Below the pieces are notes generated by a model that was given only the letters and a program-made list of their open reading frames with translations, did no database searches and was not told the DNA's origin. The translations under genes and the position numbers were made by a program. Positions 56,716 through 64,000 of a stretch of 64,000 nt of DNA are shown here, piece after piece. Within the stretch, counting starts at the first letter, position 1, and each line of letters opens with the position of its first letter. This DNA comes from VRUE01 sp963770315 (GTDB lineage: Bacteria > Actinomycetota > Thermoleophilia > Solirubrobacterales > 70-9), in contig CAVYPC010000002.1 of assembly GCA_963770315.1 (NCBI GenBank), positions 248,001 through 312,000 on the forward strand, read 5' to 3'.

Positions 56716-57536
56716 TCGTAGCTATAAAAGCCGGCGCCGGACTTGCGGCCTAATTTGCCTTCGCCGGCCATCTGGACCATCAGCCCCGGCGGCTTGTGGG
56801 CCGGGTCGGAGGAGTCGGCGTAGAGGGCGTCGCCGATCGCTTCGGAAACGTCGAGGCCGACGAAGTCGAGCAGCGCCAGCGGGCCCATCGGGTGACCGGC
56901 GCCGAGCTTCATGCAGGAGTCGACCTCACCGGCCTCCATGCCAGTGCGCTCGATCAGCCGCACCGCGTCGAAGAGGTAGGGGAAGAGAAGGCGGTTGACG
57001 ACGAAGCCGGCCTGGTCGGGGACCTCGACCGCGGTCTTGCCCATCGCCGCGCACCAGGCGAGCGCCTTCTCGCGGGTGGCGTCGCCGCTGTCGGGGAAGC
57101 AGACCTCGACCAGCTTCATTCGCGGCACGGGGTTGAAGACGTGCAGGCCGAAGAGGCGGCCGCCGATGCCGGCGGCGGTGGCGATCTCGGCGATGCTCAG
57201 CGACGACGTCGTGGTGGCGAGGTCGGCATCCGGGCAGGCCGCGGCGACGGCGCTCAGCACCTCGCCCTTGGGCTCGACCTCCTCGATAACAGCCTCGACG
57301 ACGATGTCGCACTCGGCCAGATCCTTGGGGTCGGTGGTGACGCGCAGCCGCGAGGGCTCGGCACCCTCGATCTTCGCGCACGCAGCGACGACTTTCTCCT
57401 CCGCCCGCCAGGCTGAAGCCTCGCTGCGGGCAAGCAGGATCGTGTCCCCGGTCATCGTGGAGACAGCCGCAAGCCCGGTGGCAATAGCTCCGCTGCCAGC
57501 TATCCCCGGCGCCTCGTATCCAGTTCCCCCGCTCAT
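56712..57536 (-). CDS. 3-hydroxyacyl/3-hydroxybutyryl-CoA dehydrogenase
   Basis: A 274-residue single-domain-pair enzyme oxidising 3-hydroxyacyl-CoA with NAD+. The Rossmann loop is GIAGSGAIATGLAAVS (GxGxxA instead of GxGxxG). ECDIVVEAVIEEVEPKGEVL, TTTSSLSIAEIA, GLHVFNPVPRMKLVEV with the catalytic His, DQAGFVVNRLLFPYLFDAV and KLGAGHPMGPLALLDFVGLD follow. The ATG used begins MSGGTGYEAPG, a slightly longer lead than usual. It is divergent from the thiolase gene across the regulated promoter region. Confidence 0.9.
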   Translation of the reverse strand: MSGGTGYEAPGIAGSGAIATGLAAVSTMTGDTILLARSEASAWRAEEKVVAACAKIEGAEPSRLRVTTDPKDLAECDIVVEAVIEEVEPKGEVLSAVAAACPDADLATTTSSLSIAEIATAAGIGGRLFGLHVFNPVPRMKLVEVCFPDSGDATREKALAWCAAMGKTAVEVPDQAGFVVNRLLFPYLFDAVRLIERTGMEAGEVDSCMKLGAGHPMGPLALLDFVGLDVSEAIGDALYADSSDPAHKPPGLMVQMAGEGKLGRKSGAGFYSYD

Positions 57537-57592
57537 CTGAGGACGGGTTCCTATCACGTCCCTTCAGCCAGGTGCCTTTCGGCCACCGCAAG

Positions 57593-57646
57593 GGGGCGTG
57601 TCCGAGGTTTTGGTGCCATAGAGACCCATAACCTCGGACACGCCCC
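57593..57646. repeat. Palindromic element, GTGTCCGAG family, copy 2
   Basis: A 21-bp inverted repeat (57593-57613 with 57626-57646, one mismatch) with a 12-nt loop. The arm starts GGGGCGTGTCCGAGG and shares its core with the element at 1842-1887. It directly abuts the TetR-type operator, lying between the divergent beta-oxidation genes. Confidence 0.85.
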
Positions 57647-57666
57647 GATTGACTGATCAGTCAATC
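57647..57666. promoter_or_regulatory. Perfect 20-bp TetR-type operator overlapping the thiolase promoter
   Basis: GATTGACTGATCAGTCAATC is an exact palindrome. Its TTGACT can serve as a -35 box, with TATCTT about 15 nt downstream as a weak -10. TetR-family fatty-acid regulators typically bind such TGAnTGA-type dyads. No tetR gene is in the window. Confidence 0.65.
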
Positions 57667-57729
57667 GGCTATCTTGGAGTGGAACGGCGCGACCGTAAGA
57701 CGGCGGGCACGAGACGAACGGAGGCTTCG

Positions 57730-58914
<1,185 letters not shown>

Positions 58915-58978
58915 GTCGGCCAGACGCCTCAGACGGGGATAGATTGAGGCCTTCGTCCAAGTCGAACGGAGGAGCCTC

Positions 58979-59452
58979 TTGAGCAAGCGATTTTTCGTGC
59001 CCTTTGCTGCTGTCCTGGCCAGTGCCCTGCTCGTCGTCGGGTGCGGGAGCAGCGACAACGACAGCACCGAGACTGCTCTGACCAAGCAGCAGTTCATCGC
59101 GAAGGCCGACGCGATCTGCAAGCAGGGCAACAAGGAAATCGAAGAAGGGTTCGAATCGTTCGCCGAACAGAACGACATTCCCCAGAACCAGGAACCGAGC
59201 AAGGGGCAGGGCAGGGAAATCGTCGAAACGGTGCTCGTCCCCAGCATCGATTCCCAAGCCGAGGATATCCGCGCGCTGGGCGCCCCCAGCGGCGACGAGG
59301 ACGAAATCTCGGCGATGCTCGACTCGCTGGACGAAGCCGTCGAAGAAGCGGAAGAAGACCCGGAAGCTCTCTTCGCCTCCAAGTCGGACCCGTTTGCCAA
59401 GCCGAACAAGCTCGCGCGGGAATACGGCCTTAAGGTCTGCGGCAAGGAATAG
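58979..59452 (+). CDS. Predicted lipoprotein, function unknown
   Basis: A 157-residue protein beginning with TTG after GGAGG. The N-terminal helix SKRFFVPFAAVLASALLVVG ends in a lipobox-like LVVGC, with the lipidated Cys at about 22, followed by GSSDNDSTET. The mature part is acidic and helical, with a short Cys-bearing segment (AICKQGNKEIEEG) and a C-terminal KVCGKE, which may form one disulfide. Similar small Cys-pair lipoproteins are frequent in Thermoleophilia (impression, not verified). A perfect hairpin follows. Confidence 0.75.
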   Translation: MSKRFFVPFAAVLASALLVVGCGSSDNDSTETALTKQQFIAKADAICKQGNKEIEEGFESFAEQNDIPQNQEPSKGQGREIVETVLVPSIDSQAEDIRALGAPSGDEDEISAMLDSLDEAVEEAEEDPEALFASKSDPFAKPNKLAREYGLKVCGKE

Positions 59453-59470
59453 CCGCGGCCTGAGCTCAGC

Positions 59471-59502
59471 AGAGGCACCTGGCTGCCCGGCCAGGTGCCT
59501 CT
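59471..59502 (+). terminator. Hairpin terminator after the lipoprotein gene
   Basis: A perfect 13-bp stem (AGAGGCACCTGGC / GCCAGGTGCCTCT) with a 6-nt loop TGCCCG is followed by ATATATG. It lies 18 nt upstream of the next acyl-CoA dehydrogenase start, so it could also act as a leader hairpin. Confidence 0.7.
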
Positions 59503-59520
59503 ATATATGCTGCCCAGTCG

Positions 59521-60699
59521 ATGGACCTGACGCTTTCGCCATCGGAGGAGCAGTTCCGCGACGAGGTTCGCACCTGGCTCGAAGAGAATCATCCCGGTCC
59601 CGAGCCGGAGGCGGGCCTCGACGAGGTGATGGCCTTCCGGCGCGAGTGGCAGCTGAAGCTGCACGCGGCCGGTTGGGCTGGGATCTCCTGGCCGAAGGAG
59701 TACGGCGGTCGCGGCGCGACGCTGATCGAGCAGGCGATCTTCGTCGGCGAGGCGGCCCGCCAGGAAGCGCCGAGCCCCGCCAACGTGCTCGGCCTGGCGA
59801 TGGGCGGACCGGTGGTGATCGCCCACGGCACCGACGAGCAGAAGCAGCGCTATCTGGAGCCGATCCTCACCTCCGAGGAGATCTGGTGCCAGGGCTTCTC
59901 TGAGCCCGAGTCGGGCTCAGACCTCGCCTCGCTGAAGACCAAGGCGGTCAAGGACGGCGACGAATGGGTGGTCACCGGGCAGAAGGTCTGGACGACCTTC
60001 GCCCAGTACGCCAAGTGGTGCATGCTCGTCGCCCGCACCGACCCCGACGCCCCCAAGCACAAGGGGCTCACCTACTTCCTGATGGACATGGACCAGCCCG
60101 GCGTGGAAGCCAAACCGCTGGTGCAGATCACCGGCGAGGGCGAGTTCAACGAGGTCTTCATGGAGGAAGCGCGGATCCCCGATGCCAACGTCGTCGGTGG
60201 GGTTGGCAACGGCTGGTCGGTGGCGATCACGACGCTGATGAACGAGCGCGCCGGGCTCGCCTTCGGCGCGATCTCGCAGATTTCGAACAGCCTCCGTCGG
60301 CTGAACGAGCTGGCCCGCGAGACGCGGGTCAACGGCGGCAGCGCAGCGGACGATCCGGTGCTGCGCGACCGGCTCGCCCAGCTCCACATCGAGGCCGAGA
60401 CGATGCGCCTCAACGCCTACCGCGGCCTGACCAAGACGATGCAGTCGGGCATCCCCGGCCCCGAGGGCTCGCTGGGCAAGTGGCAGTGGGCCGACATCAA
60501 CCAGCGGATAGGGGAGCTGGCGCTCGACATCGAGGGGGCCTACGCGCCGCTCGATCGCGGCGCCGAGCACGCCGTCGCCAACGGCGCCTGGCAGTACAGC
60601 TTCCTCCGCTCGCGCGCCAACTCGATCGAGGGCGGCACCACCGACATCCTCAAGAACATCATCGCCGAGCGGGTGCTCGGCCTGCCGAGGCTGCGCTAG
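59521..60699 (+). CDS. Acyl-CoA dehydrogenase, catalytic-type subunit
   Basis: A 392-residue FAD flavoprotein. Features: LSPSEEQFRDEVRTWLEEN; WAGISWPKEYGGRGATLIEQ; the FAD/substrate loop WCQGFSEPESGSDLASLKTK; VTGQKVWTTFAQYAKWCML; a late helix with RSRANSIEGGTTDILKNIIA in which the Glu of IEGGT is the expected catalytic base. A second acyl-CoA dehydrogenase gene follows after an 87-bp gap that contains a palindromic element. The substrate could be a medium or branched acyl-CoA or a sterol-type side chain. Confidence 0.92.
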   Translation: MDLTLSPSEEQFRDEVRTWLEENHPGPEPEAGLDEVMAFRREWQLKLHAAGWAGISWPKEYGGRGATLIEQAIFVGEAARQEAPSPANVLGLAMGGPVVIAHGTDEQKQRYLEPILTSEEIWCQGFSEPESGSDLASLKTKAVKDGDEWVVTGQKVWTTFAQYAKWCMLVARTDPDAPKHKGLTYFLMDMDQPGVEAKPLVQITGEGEFNEVFMEEARIPDANVVGGVGNGWSVAITTLMNERAGLAFGAISQISNSLRRLNELARETRVNGGSAADDPVLRDRLAQLHIEAETMRLNAYRGLTKTMQSGIPGPEGSLGKWQWADINQRIGELALDIEGAYAPLDRGAEHAVANGAWQYSFLRSRANSIEGGTTDILKNIIAERVLGLPRLR

Positions 60700-60718
60700 A
60701 TGGCTTCCACCAGACTTC

Positions 60719-60762
60719 GATTGCAGCATTGCCCCACCCATGGTGGGGAAAATGCTGCAATC
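60719..60762. repeat. Palindromic element between the acyl-CoA dehydrogenase genes (ispD-insert family)
   Basis: Arms 60719-60738 and 60742-60762 pair almost perfectly (arm GATTGCAGCATT...CCCCACC) around a CAT loop. The reversed right arm starts GATTGCAGCATTTTCCCCAC and matches the corresponding arm of the in-frame ispD element at 17 of 20 positions. It has no T-tract and sits between two cotranscribed genes. Confidence 0.8.
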
Positions 60763-60786
60763 TCCCTGGCGGGCGGTCGCTGACTC

Positions 60787-61911
60787 ATGTACTTCGATCT
60801 CACCGACGAGCAGCAGGCGATCAGGTCGACCGCGCGGGAGTTCCTCGCGGCCCGCTACAAATCGGAGCGGATCCGCGCGCTCGCCGAGAGCGAGCGGGGC
60901 TTCGAGCAGTCCGACTGGGGAGAGATGGCGGAGCTCGGCTGGCCCGGCCTGGCGCTGCCGGAGGAGTGGGGCGGGCAGGGACTCGGCATCGTCGACCTCG
61001 CCGTCCTCTTCGAGGAGATGGGCTACGCACTCGCCCCCTCGCCGCTGCTCTCGAACACGGTCGTCGGCCTGGCGCTCTCCTTCTGCGGCTCCGACGATCA
61101 GCGCGAGCGCTTCCTGCGGCCGCTGGCCGCGGGCGAGAAGCGAGGCGCACCGGCCCTCTGGGACGCCGGCTCCGCGGCCAACCCGGGCAGCTTCACGATG
61201 GAGGCGAAGCCCGACGGCGACGGCGTCGTCCTCGACGGCGAGAAGATCCTCGTGCCCGATGCGGCCAGCGCCGACTTCTTCATCGTCGCCACCGCGGACG
61301 GCAAGCGGCATCTCATCGGGAGTGGCGCCGATGGCGTCACGGTTGCCGCCGAGCCCTCGATCGACCTCACCCGCCGCCTCCACTCGGTCCGCTTCGAGGG
61401 GGTGAAGGTCGCGGCGCAGGACACGATGCCCGCCGACGGGGCCGACTACCACCCGGTCTTCCTCCGCCTCTGCGTCGCGCTCGCCGCCGAGTCGACCGGG
61501 GTCGCGCAGCGGACGATGGAGATGGCGGTCGAGTACGCCAAGGACCGCCAGCAGTTCGGCCGGCCGATCGGCGCCTACCAGGCGGTCTCCCACCGCTGCG
61601 CCCAGATGCTGCTGGAGACCGAGAACTCTCGCTCCGCCGTCTACGGCGCCGCCTGGGCGGCGGACGCGGAGCCCGAGTCGCTGCCCCTGGCCGCTTCGAT
61701 GGCCAAGGCGTATGCCTCCGACGCCGGCTGGCGGGTTCCCGACGCCTCGATCCAGGTCCACGGCGGGATCGGCTTCACCTGGGAGCACGACCTCCACTTC
61801 TTCCTCAAGCGCGGCAAGGCCAACGCCGCGATGTTCGGGACCGCCGGCTGGCACCGCGAGCGGGTCGCCGACCTGGTTCTCGCCGAGGCCCCGGCCCCCG
61901 CTCCGGCTTGA
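60787..61911 (+). CDS. Acyl-CoA dehydrogenase-like partner subunit lacking the catalytic Glu motif
   Basis: A 374-residue acyl-CoA dehydrogenase fold. MYFDLTDEQQAIRSTAREFL, WPGLALPEEWGGQGLGIVDL and GVAQRTMEMAVEYAKDRQQF are normal. The C-terminal segment reads IQVHGGIGFTWEHDLHFFLK and then RGKANAAMFGTAGWHRER, with no YEG or IEGGT motif, so the usual base is absent. Adjacent FadE pairs in mycobacteria form alpha2-beta2 complexes in which one subunit lacks this base; this pair fits that pattern. It overlaps the LLM oxidoreductase gene by 4 nt. Confidence 0.9.
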   Translation: MYFDLTDEQQAIRSTAREFLAARYKSERIRALAESERGFEQSDWGEMAELGWPGLALPEEWGGQGLGIVDLAVLFEEMGYALAPSPLLSNTVVGLALSFCGSDDQRERFLRPLAAGEKRGAPALWDAGSAANPGSFTMEAKPDGDGVVLDGEKILVPDAASADFFIVATADGKRHLIGSGADGVTVAAEPSIDLTRRLHSVRFEGVKVAAQDTMPADGADYHPVFLRLCVALAAESTGVAQRTMEMAVEYAKDRQQFGRPIGAYQAVSHRCAQMLLETENSRSAVYGAAWAADAEPESLPLAASMAKAYASDAGWRVPDASIQVHGGIGFTWEHDLHFFLKRGKANAAMFGTAGWHRERVADLVLAEAPAPAPA

Positions 61912-62936
61912 GCGCCCGCGATCGCATCTCGGTCGCCGCGATCGGCGTCACGGTCGCCGACCTCGAGGCCGAAGCGAAGCGTGCCGAGGCGGCCGGCGTC
62001 GAATGCGTCTGGGCGCCGGAGCTGTTCCGCTCCTCGGTCACCCAGGCCGCCTACCTGGCGGGGCGGACCGAGACGATCGGCATCGCCACCGGGATCGCCT
62101 GGGCCTTCACCCGCAGCCCCTTCATCGTCGCGATCAGCGCCCTGGACATCGACGAGATGTCGGCCGGTCGCTTTCGCCTCGGCCTCGGCTCCGGCGTCAA
62201 ACGGCTCAACGAAACCTGGCACAACGCCGAGTACGGCAAACCGGCACCGCACCTGCGTGAGGCGATCGAGGCGACGCGACTGATCATGCAGCAGGCCGGG
62301 AAAGGCGAGCCGATCCGCTACGAGGGTAAGTACTACGACATCGACATCAAGGGCTGGGTTCGCCCGCACCCGGCGCCGCGCGAGTCGGTGCCGATCTACA
62401 CCGCCGGCGTCCAGGGCGGCATGTGCCGCATGGCCGGCGACGTCGCCGACGGGTTGATCGGGCACCCGATCCAATCGCTGCGCTGGATCGACGAGGTCGT
62501 CGTCTCCTCCTTCGAGGAGGGGTTGAAGCGCTCCGGTCGCGAGCGCAAGGATTTCGACTACCTGCCGACCGTCTGCTGCGCGATCGACGACGATGAGGCC
62601 CGTGCGATCGAGATGGCCCGCCGCACGATCTCCTTCTACGCGACGGTGAAGACCTACATGCCGCTCTGGGAGCTGCACGGCTTCGCCGACAACGCGGTCG
62701 CGGCGGGGGAGGCCTTCCGTCGCGGCGACCTCGCCGCAGTGCCGGCCGCGATCAGCGACGAGATGGTCGACACCTACTGTGCCGCCGGCCCGCTCGACAA
62801 GGTCCGCGCCAGGGTCGAGGCGACCGCGCAGCGCGCCGACGGCCTCTTCCTCACCCCGCCGACCTACTTCATCTCCCCCGAGGAGCTGAGCGAGTACCAG
62901 AACCGCCTGATCGACGCCTTCGGCCCGGCGGTGTGA
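61908..62936 (+). CDS. LLM-class (F420-dependent-type) oxidoreductase
   Basis: A 342-residue TIM-barrel flavin/F420 oxidoreductase. AKRAEAAGVECVWAPELFRS, ETIGIATGIAWAFTRSPF, RFRLGLGSGVKRLNETWHNA and VPIYTAGVQGGMCRMAGDVA match the luciferase-like family. GHPIQSLRWIDEVVV and LTPPTYFISPEELSEYQNRL complete it. TTG start overlapping the stop of the acyl-CoA dehydrogenase partner (TTGA). Its place in an acyl-CoA oxidation operon suggests oxidation or reduction of a related lipid intermediate; the cofactor F420 is likely but unproven. Confidence 0.88.
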   Translation: MSARDRISVAAIGVTVADLEAEAKRAEAAGVECVWAPELFRSSVTQAAYLAGRTETIGIATGIAWAFTRSPFIVAISALDIDEMSAGRFRLGLGSGVKRLNETWHNAEYGKPAPHLREAIEATRLIMQQAGKGEPIRYEGKYYDIDIKGWVRPHPAPRESVPIYTAGVQGGMCRMAGDVADGLIGHPIQSLRWIDEVVVSSFEEGLKRSGRERKDFDYLPTVCCAIDDDEARAIEMARRTISFYATVKTYMPLWELHGFADNAVAAGEAFRRGDLAAVPAAISDEMVDTYCAAGPLDKVRARVEATAQRADGLFLTPPTYFISPEELSEYQNRLIDAFGPAV

Positions 62937-63214
62937 CCGACGCGAGCGAGTCTCGCGAGCTCGAAGTGCTCAGCCGGGTCCGCGAGATCCCGGCGGGATT
63001 CGTGCGGACTTACGGCGACGTCTCGCCCGGTGCGCCGCGCTTTGCCGGAGCGGTGCTGTTCGAGTGCGACGACCCCGACCTGCCCTGGTGGCGGGTGGTC
63101 CGCGCCGACGGCTCGCTGGCCAAGGGCGCCCAGCAGCGACGCCATCTGGTCGCCGAGGGCGTCCCCTTCCGCGGGGAGCGCGTCGACATGCCGCTCGCTC
63201 GAATGCTCACCTAG
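62933..63214 (+). CDS. Alkyltransferase-like (ATL) DNA repair protein
   Basis: A 93-residue protein matching only the C-terminal DNA-binding domain of O6-alkylguanine-DNA methyltransferase. EIPAGFVRTYGDVSPGAPRF is the helix-turn-helix region. The active-site PCHRVV motif is replaced by LPWWRVVRADGSL, so the acceptor Cys is Trp, the hallmark of ATL proteins that flag alkylated bases for nucleotide excision repair. GTG start overlapping the previous stop (GTGA). It appears to be the last gene of the acyl-CoA dehydrogenase unit. Confidence 0.9.
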   Translation: MTDASESRELEVLSRVREIPAGFVRTYGDVSPGAPRFAGAVLFECDDPDLPWWRVVRADGSLAKGAQQRRHLVAEGVPFRGERVDMPLARMLT

Positions 63215-63260
63215 GCTCTGGCGACTTACCGTCCCCTGCGGGGGGCTAAGTCGCCAGAGC
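63215..63260. terminator. Palindrome between convergent genes
   Basis: A perfect 14-bp stem (GCTCTGGCGACTTA / TAAGTCGCCAGAGC) encloses a CCCC-TGC-GGGG inner hairpin. It fills the whole gap between the ATL stop and the stop of the minus-strand small gene. There is no T-tract, so it is either a rho-independent-like high-GC terminator or another palindromic repeat. Confidence 0.7.
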
Positions 63261-63261
63261 G

Positions 63262-63465
63262 CTACCCGTCGCGCGGAGTGATGCGGAAGACCGAGACGAC
63301 CTCGGCCTGGTGCGCCTCGGGATGGGCGACGTACGCGCTGGGGCCGCCGCCGAACCAGCCGGACGCTTCGTTGTTGCCGACGAAGATCCCCGGGTGGTGC
63401 TTGCCTTCCCCGTCCTCCACCCAGACCTTGTCGCCCTCCTTGAATTCCTTCGGTCCGTCGCTCAT
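63262..63465 (-). CDS. Small tudor/SH3-like protein, function unknown
   Basis: A 67-residue soluble protein. FKEGDKVWVEDGEGKHHPGI and a final VVSVFRITPRDG suggest a small beta-barrel of SH3 or Tudor type. It is too short and divergent for a firm family call. GC3 and convergent spacing support it as a real gene. Confidence 0.6.
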   Translation of the reverse strand: MSDGPKEFKEGDKVWVEDGEGKHHPGIFVGNNEASGWFGGGPSAYVAHPEAHQAEVVSVFRITPRDG

Positions 63466-63535
63466 GTGGCCAAGAGCCTACCGGCGGCCCGGCCCCAGTG
63501 GCTGAACGTGGGGCCGGGCCGCGGCGCCGCCCGTC

Positions 63536-64000
63536 CTATGGGCAGACGACGATCAGGTGGAAGTCGGCGTCTTCGGGGTCGCCTTTGGCGTCGCGCGTGC
63601 GGACTTCGATCGCGTTGGCGTTGGCGGGCGAGGTGTTGGTCTGGGCGAACCCCGCCCCCGGCGGGGTAGTGCCGGCGTTGTTGCGGCCGGCGACATCGGC
63701 GCAGCCGCTGATGTTGACCGGGAAGGCGACCGAGACGGCGCCGCCGCCCTCGGTTGCGGAGATTCCCGCGTCGCTGGCGCGCGCCAGGGCCGCGTTGCCC
63801 GGCGACGCCGGGTTGTTGACGACGGCCCAGTAGGTGTGGGTGGCGCGTTCCGCGGTCCGCGCCGCCGGCACGACACCGAGCTTGTTGGTGTTGATCTGGA
63901 AGCCGGTCAGCGTCTTCTGCTTCAGCTTGCCGCCGCCGATCGTCTGCTTCTTGATCGCGCCGCCGTTGATGTTCTGGGCGGCGATCGCCGTGCCCCCGAG
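63536..64000 (-). CDS. Secreted repeat-bearing protein, C-terminal part (cut by the window edge)
   Basis: The frame is open from the right edge through 154 residues to a stop. The first part carries short repeats of the type xxINxxxIKxxTIxxxKLKxxTL (QNINGGAIKKQTIGGGKLKQ; TGFQINTNKLG), common in actinobacterial cell-surface proteins. The rest is a beta-rich domain (THTYWAVVNNPASPGNAALA; AVSVAFPVNISGCADVAG; FHLIVVCP) with two Cys that could form a disulfide. The N-terminus and any signal peptide lie outside the window. Confidence 0.75.
   Translation of the reverse strand, partial: LGGTAIAAQNINGGAIKKQTIGGGKLKQKTLTGFQINTNKLGVVPAARTAERATHTYWAVVNNPASPGNAALARASDAGISATEGGGAVSVAFPVNISGCADVAGRNNAGTTPPGAGFAQTNTSPANANAIEVRTRDAKGDPEDADFHLIVVCP

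Noticed and set aside
61098..61424. Antisense open frame within the second acyl-CoA dehydrogenase
   Set aside because: It is one of many GC-skew shadows; no family features or ribosome binding site.

Overview
The window is about 64 kb of gene-dense, GC-rich chromosome. GTG and TTG starts are common, 4-nt start/stop overlaps are frequent, and a large gene block is conserved with Firmicutes. Together with PII, type III glutamine synthetase, CarD, F420-type oxidoreductase and FadE-type genes, this suggests an actinobacterium, most likely a deep branch such as Thermoleophilia (Solirubrobacterales). That placement is an inference from gene content; no rRNA gene is present.

Layout. 0-18.5 kb is mixed: a cut-off type III glutamine synthetase, a CorA-type channel, a beta-oxidation fusion enzyme overlapping a sirtuin, an ammonium transporter, an A-rich secreted protein, a LysR regulator divergent from a universal stress protein, a large secreted wall hydrolase, a PII protein followed 11 bp later by a MerR-HTH/class III cyclase fusion, and a hipBA toxin-antitoxin pair with an AT-rich promoter. 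18.5-44.6 kb is a housekeeping block: tilS-hpt-ftsH-folP-folB-folK-(GST)-coaX-dusB-greA-lysS-clpC-(AKR, MFS)-disA-carD-ispD-(DUF389, PHP)-ispF-(AMP ligase, coiled coil)-cysS-rlmB-sigH-like. Its order closely follows the Bacillus subtilis tilS-to-sigH region, with accessory genes at a few junctions and no folE or radA where they might be expected. 44.7-56.7 kb is mixed: a saccharopine-dehydrogenase-like protein coupled to a GNAT-like protein, tRNA-Thr(TGT), a SHOCT membrane protein, a ring-cleavage dioxygenase coupled to a maleylacetate-reductase-like protein, a PlsC-GpsA fusion, an ECF sigma factor with a small membrane partner, a rhomboid protease, a frameshifted BtuF-like gene and a CorC/HlyC protein. 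56.7-62.9 kb is a fatty-acid or acyl-CoA degradation cluster: a 3-hydroxyacyl-CoA dehydrogenase, a thiolase behind a perfect 20-bp TetR-type operator, and two adjacent acyl-CoA dehydrogenases of which only the first keeps the catalytic Glu. An LLM oxidoreductase and an alkyltransferase-like DNA repair protein follow. The right end carries a tudor-like small protein and a cut-off secreted repeat protein.

The most unusual signal is a population of small palindromic elements. Two lie in frame inside essential genes: a 66-nt palindrome in cysS and a 43-nt imperfect palindrome in ispD. The ispD copy has a close intergenic relative between the two acyl-CoA dehydrogenases. A second family, with the core GTGTCCGAG, precedes two beta-oxidation transcription units. 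A 169-bp MITE-like element has 22-bp perfect terminal inverted repeats. Nested palindromes also sit at several convergent gene ends. This resembles the Rickettsia palindromic element phenomenon.
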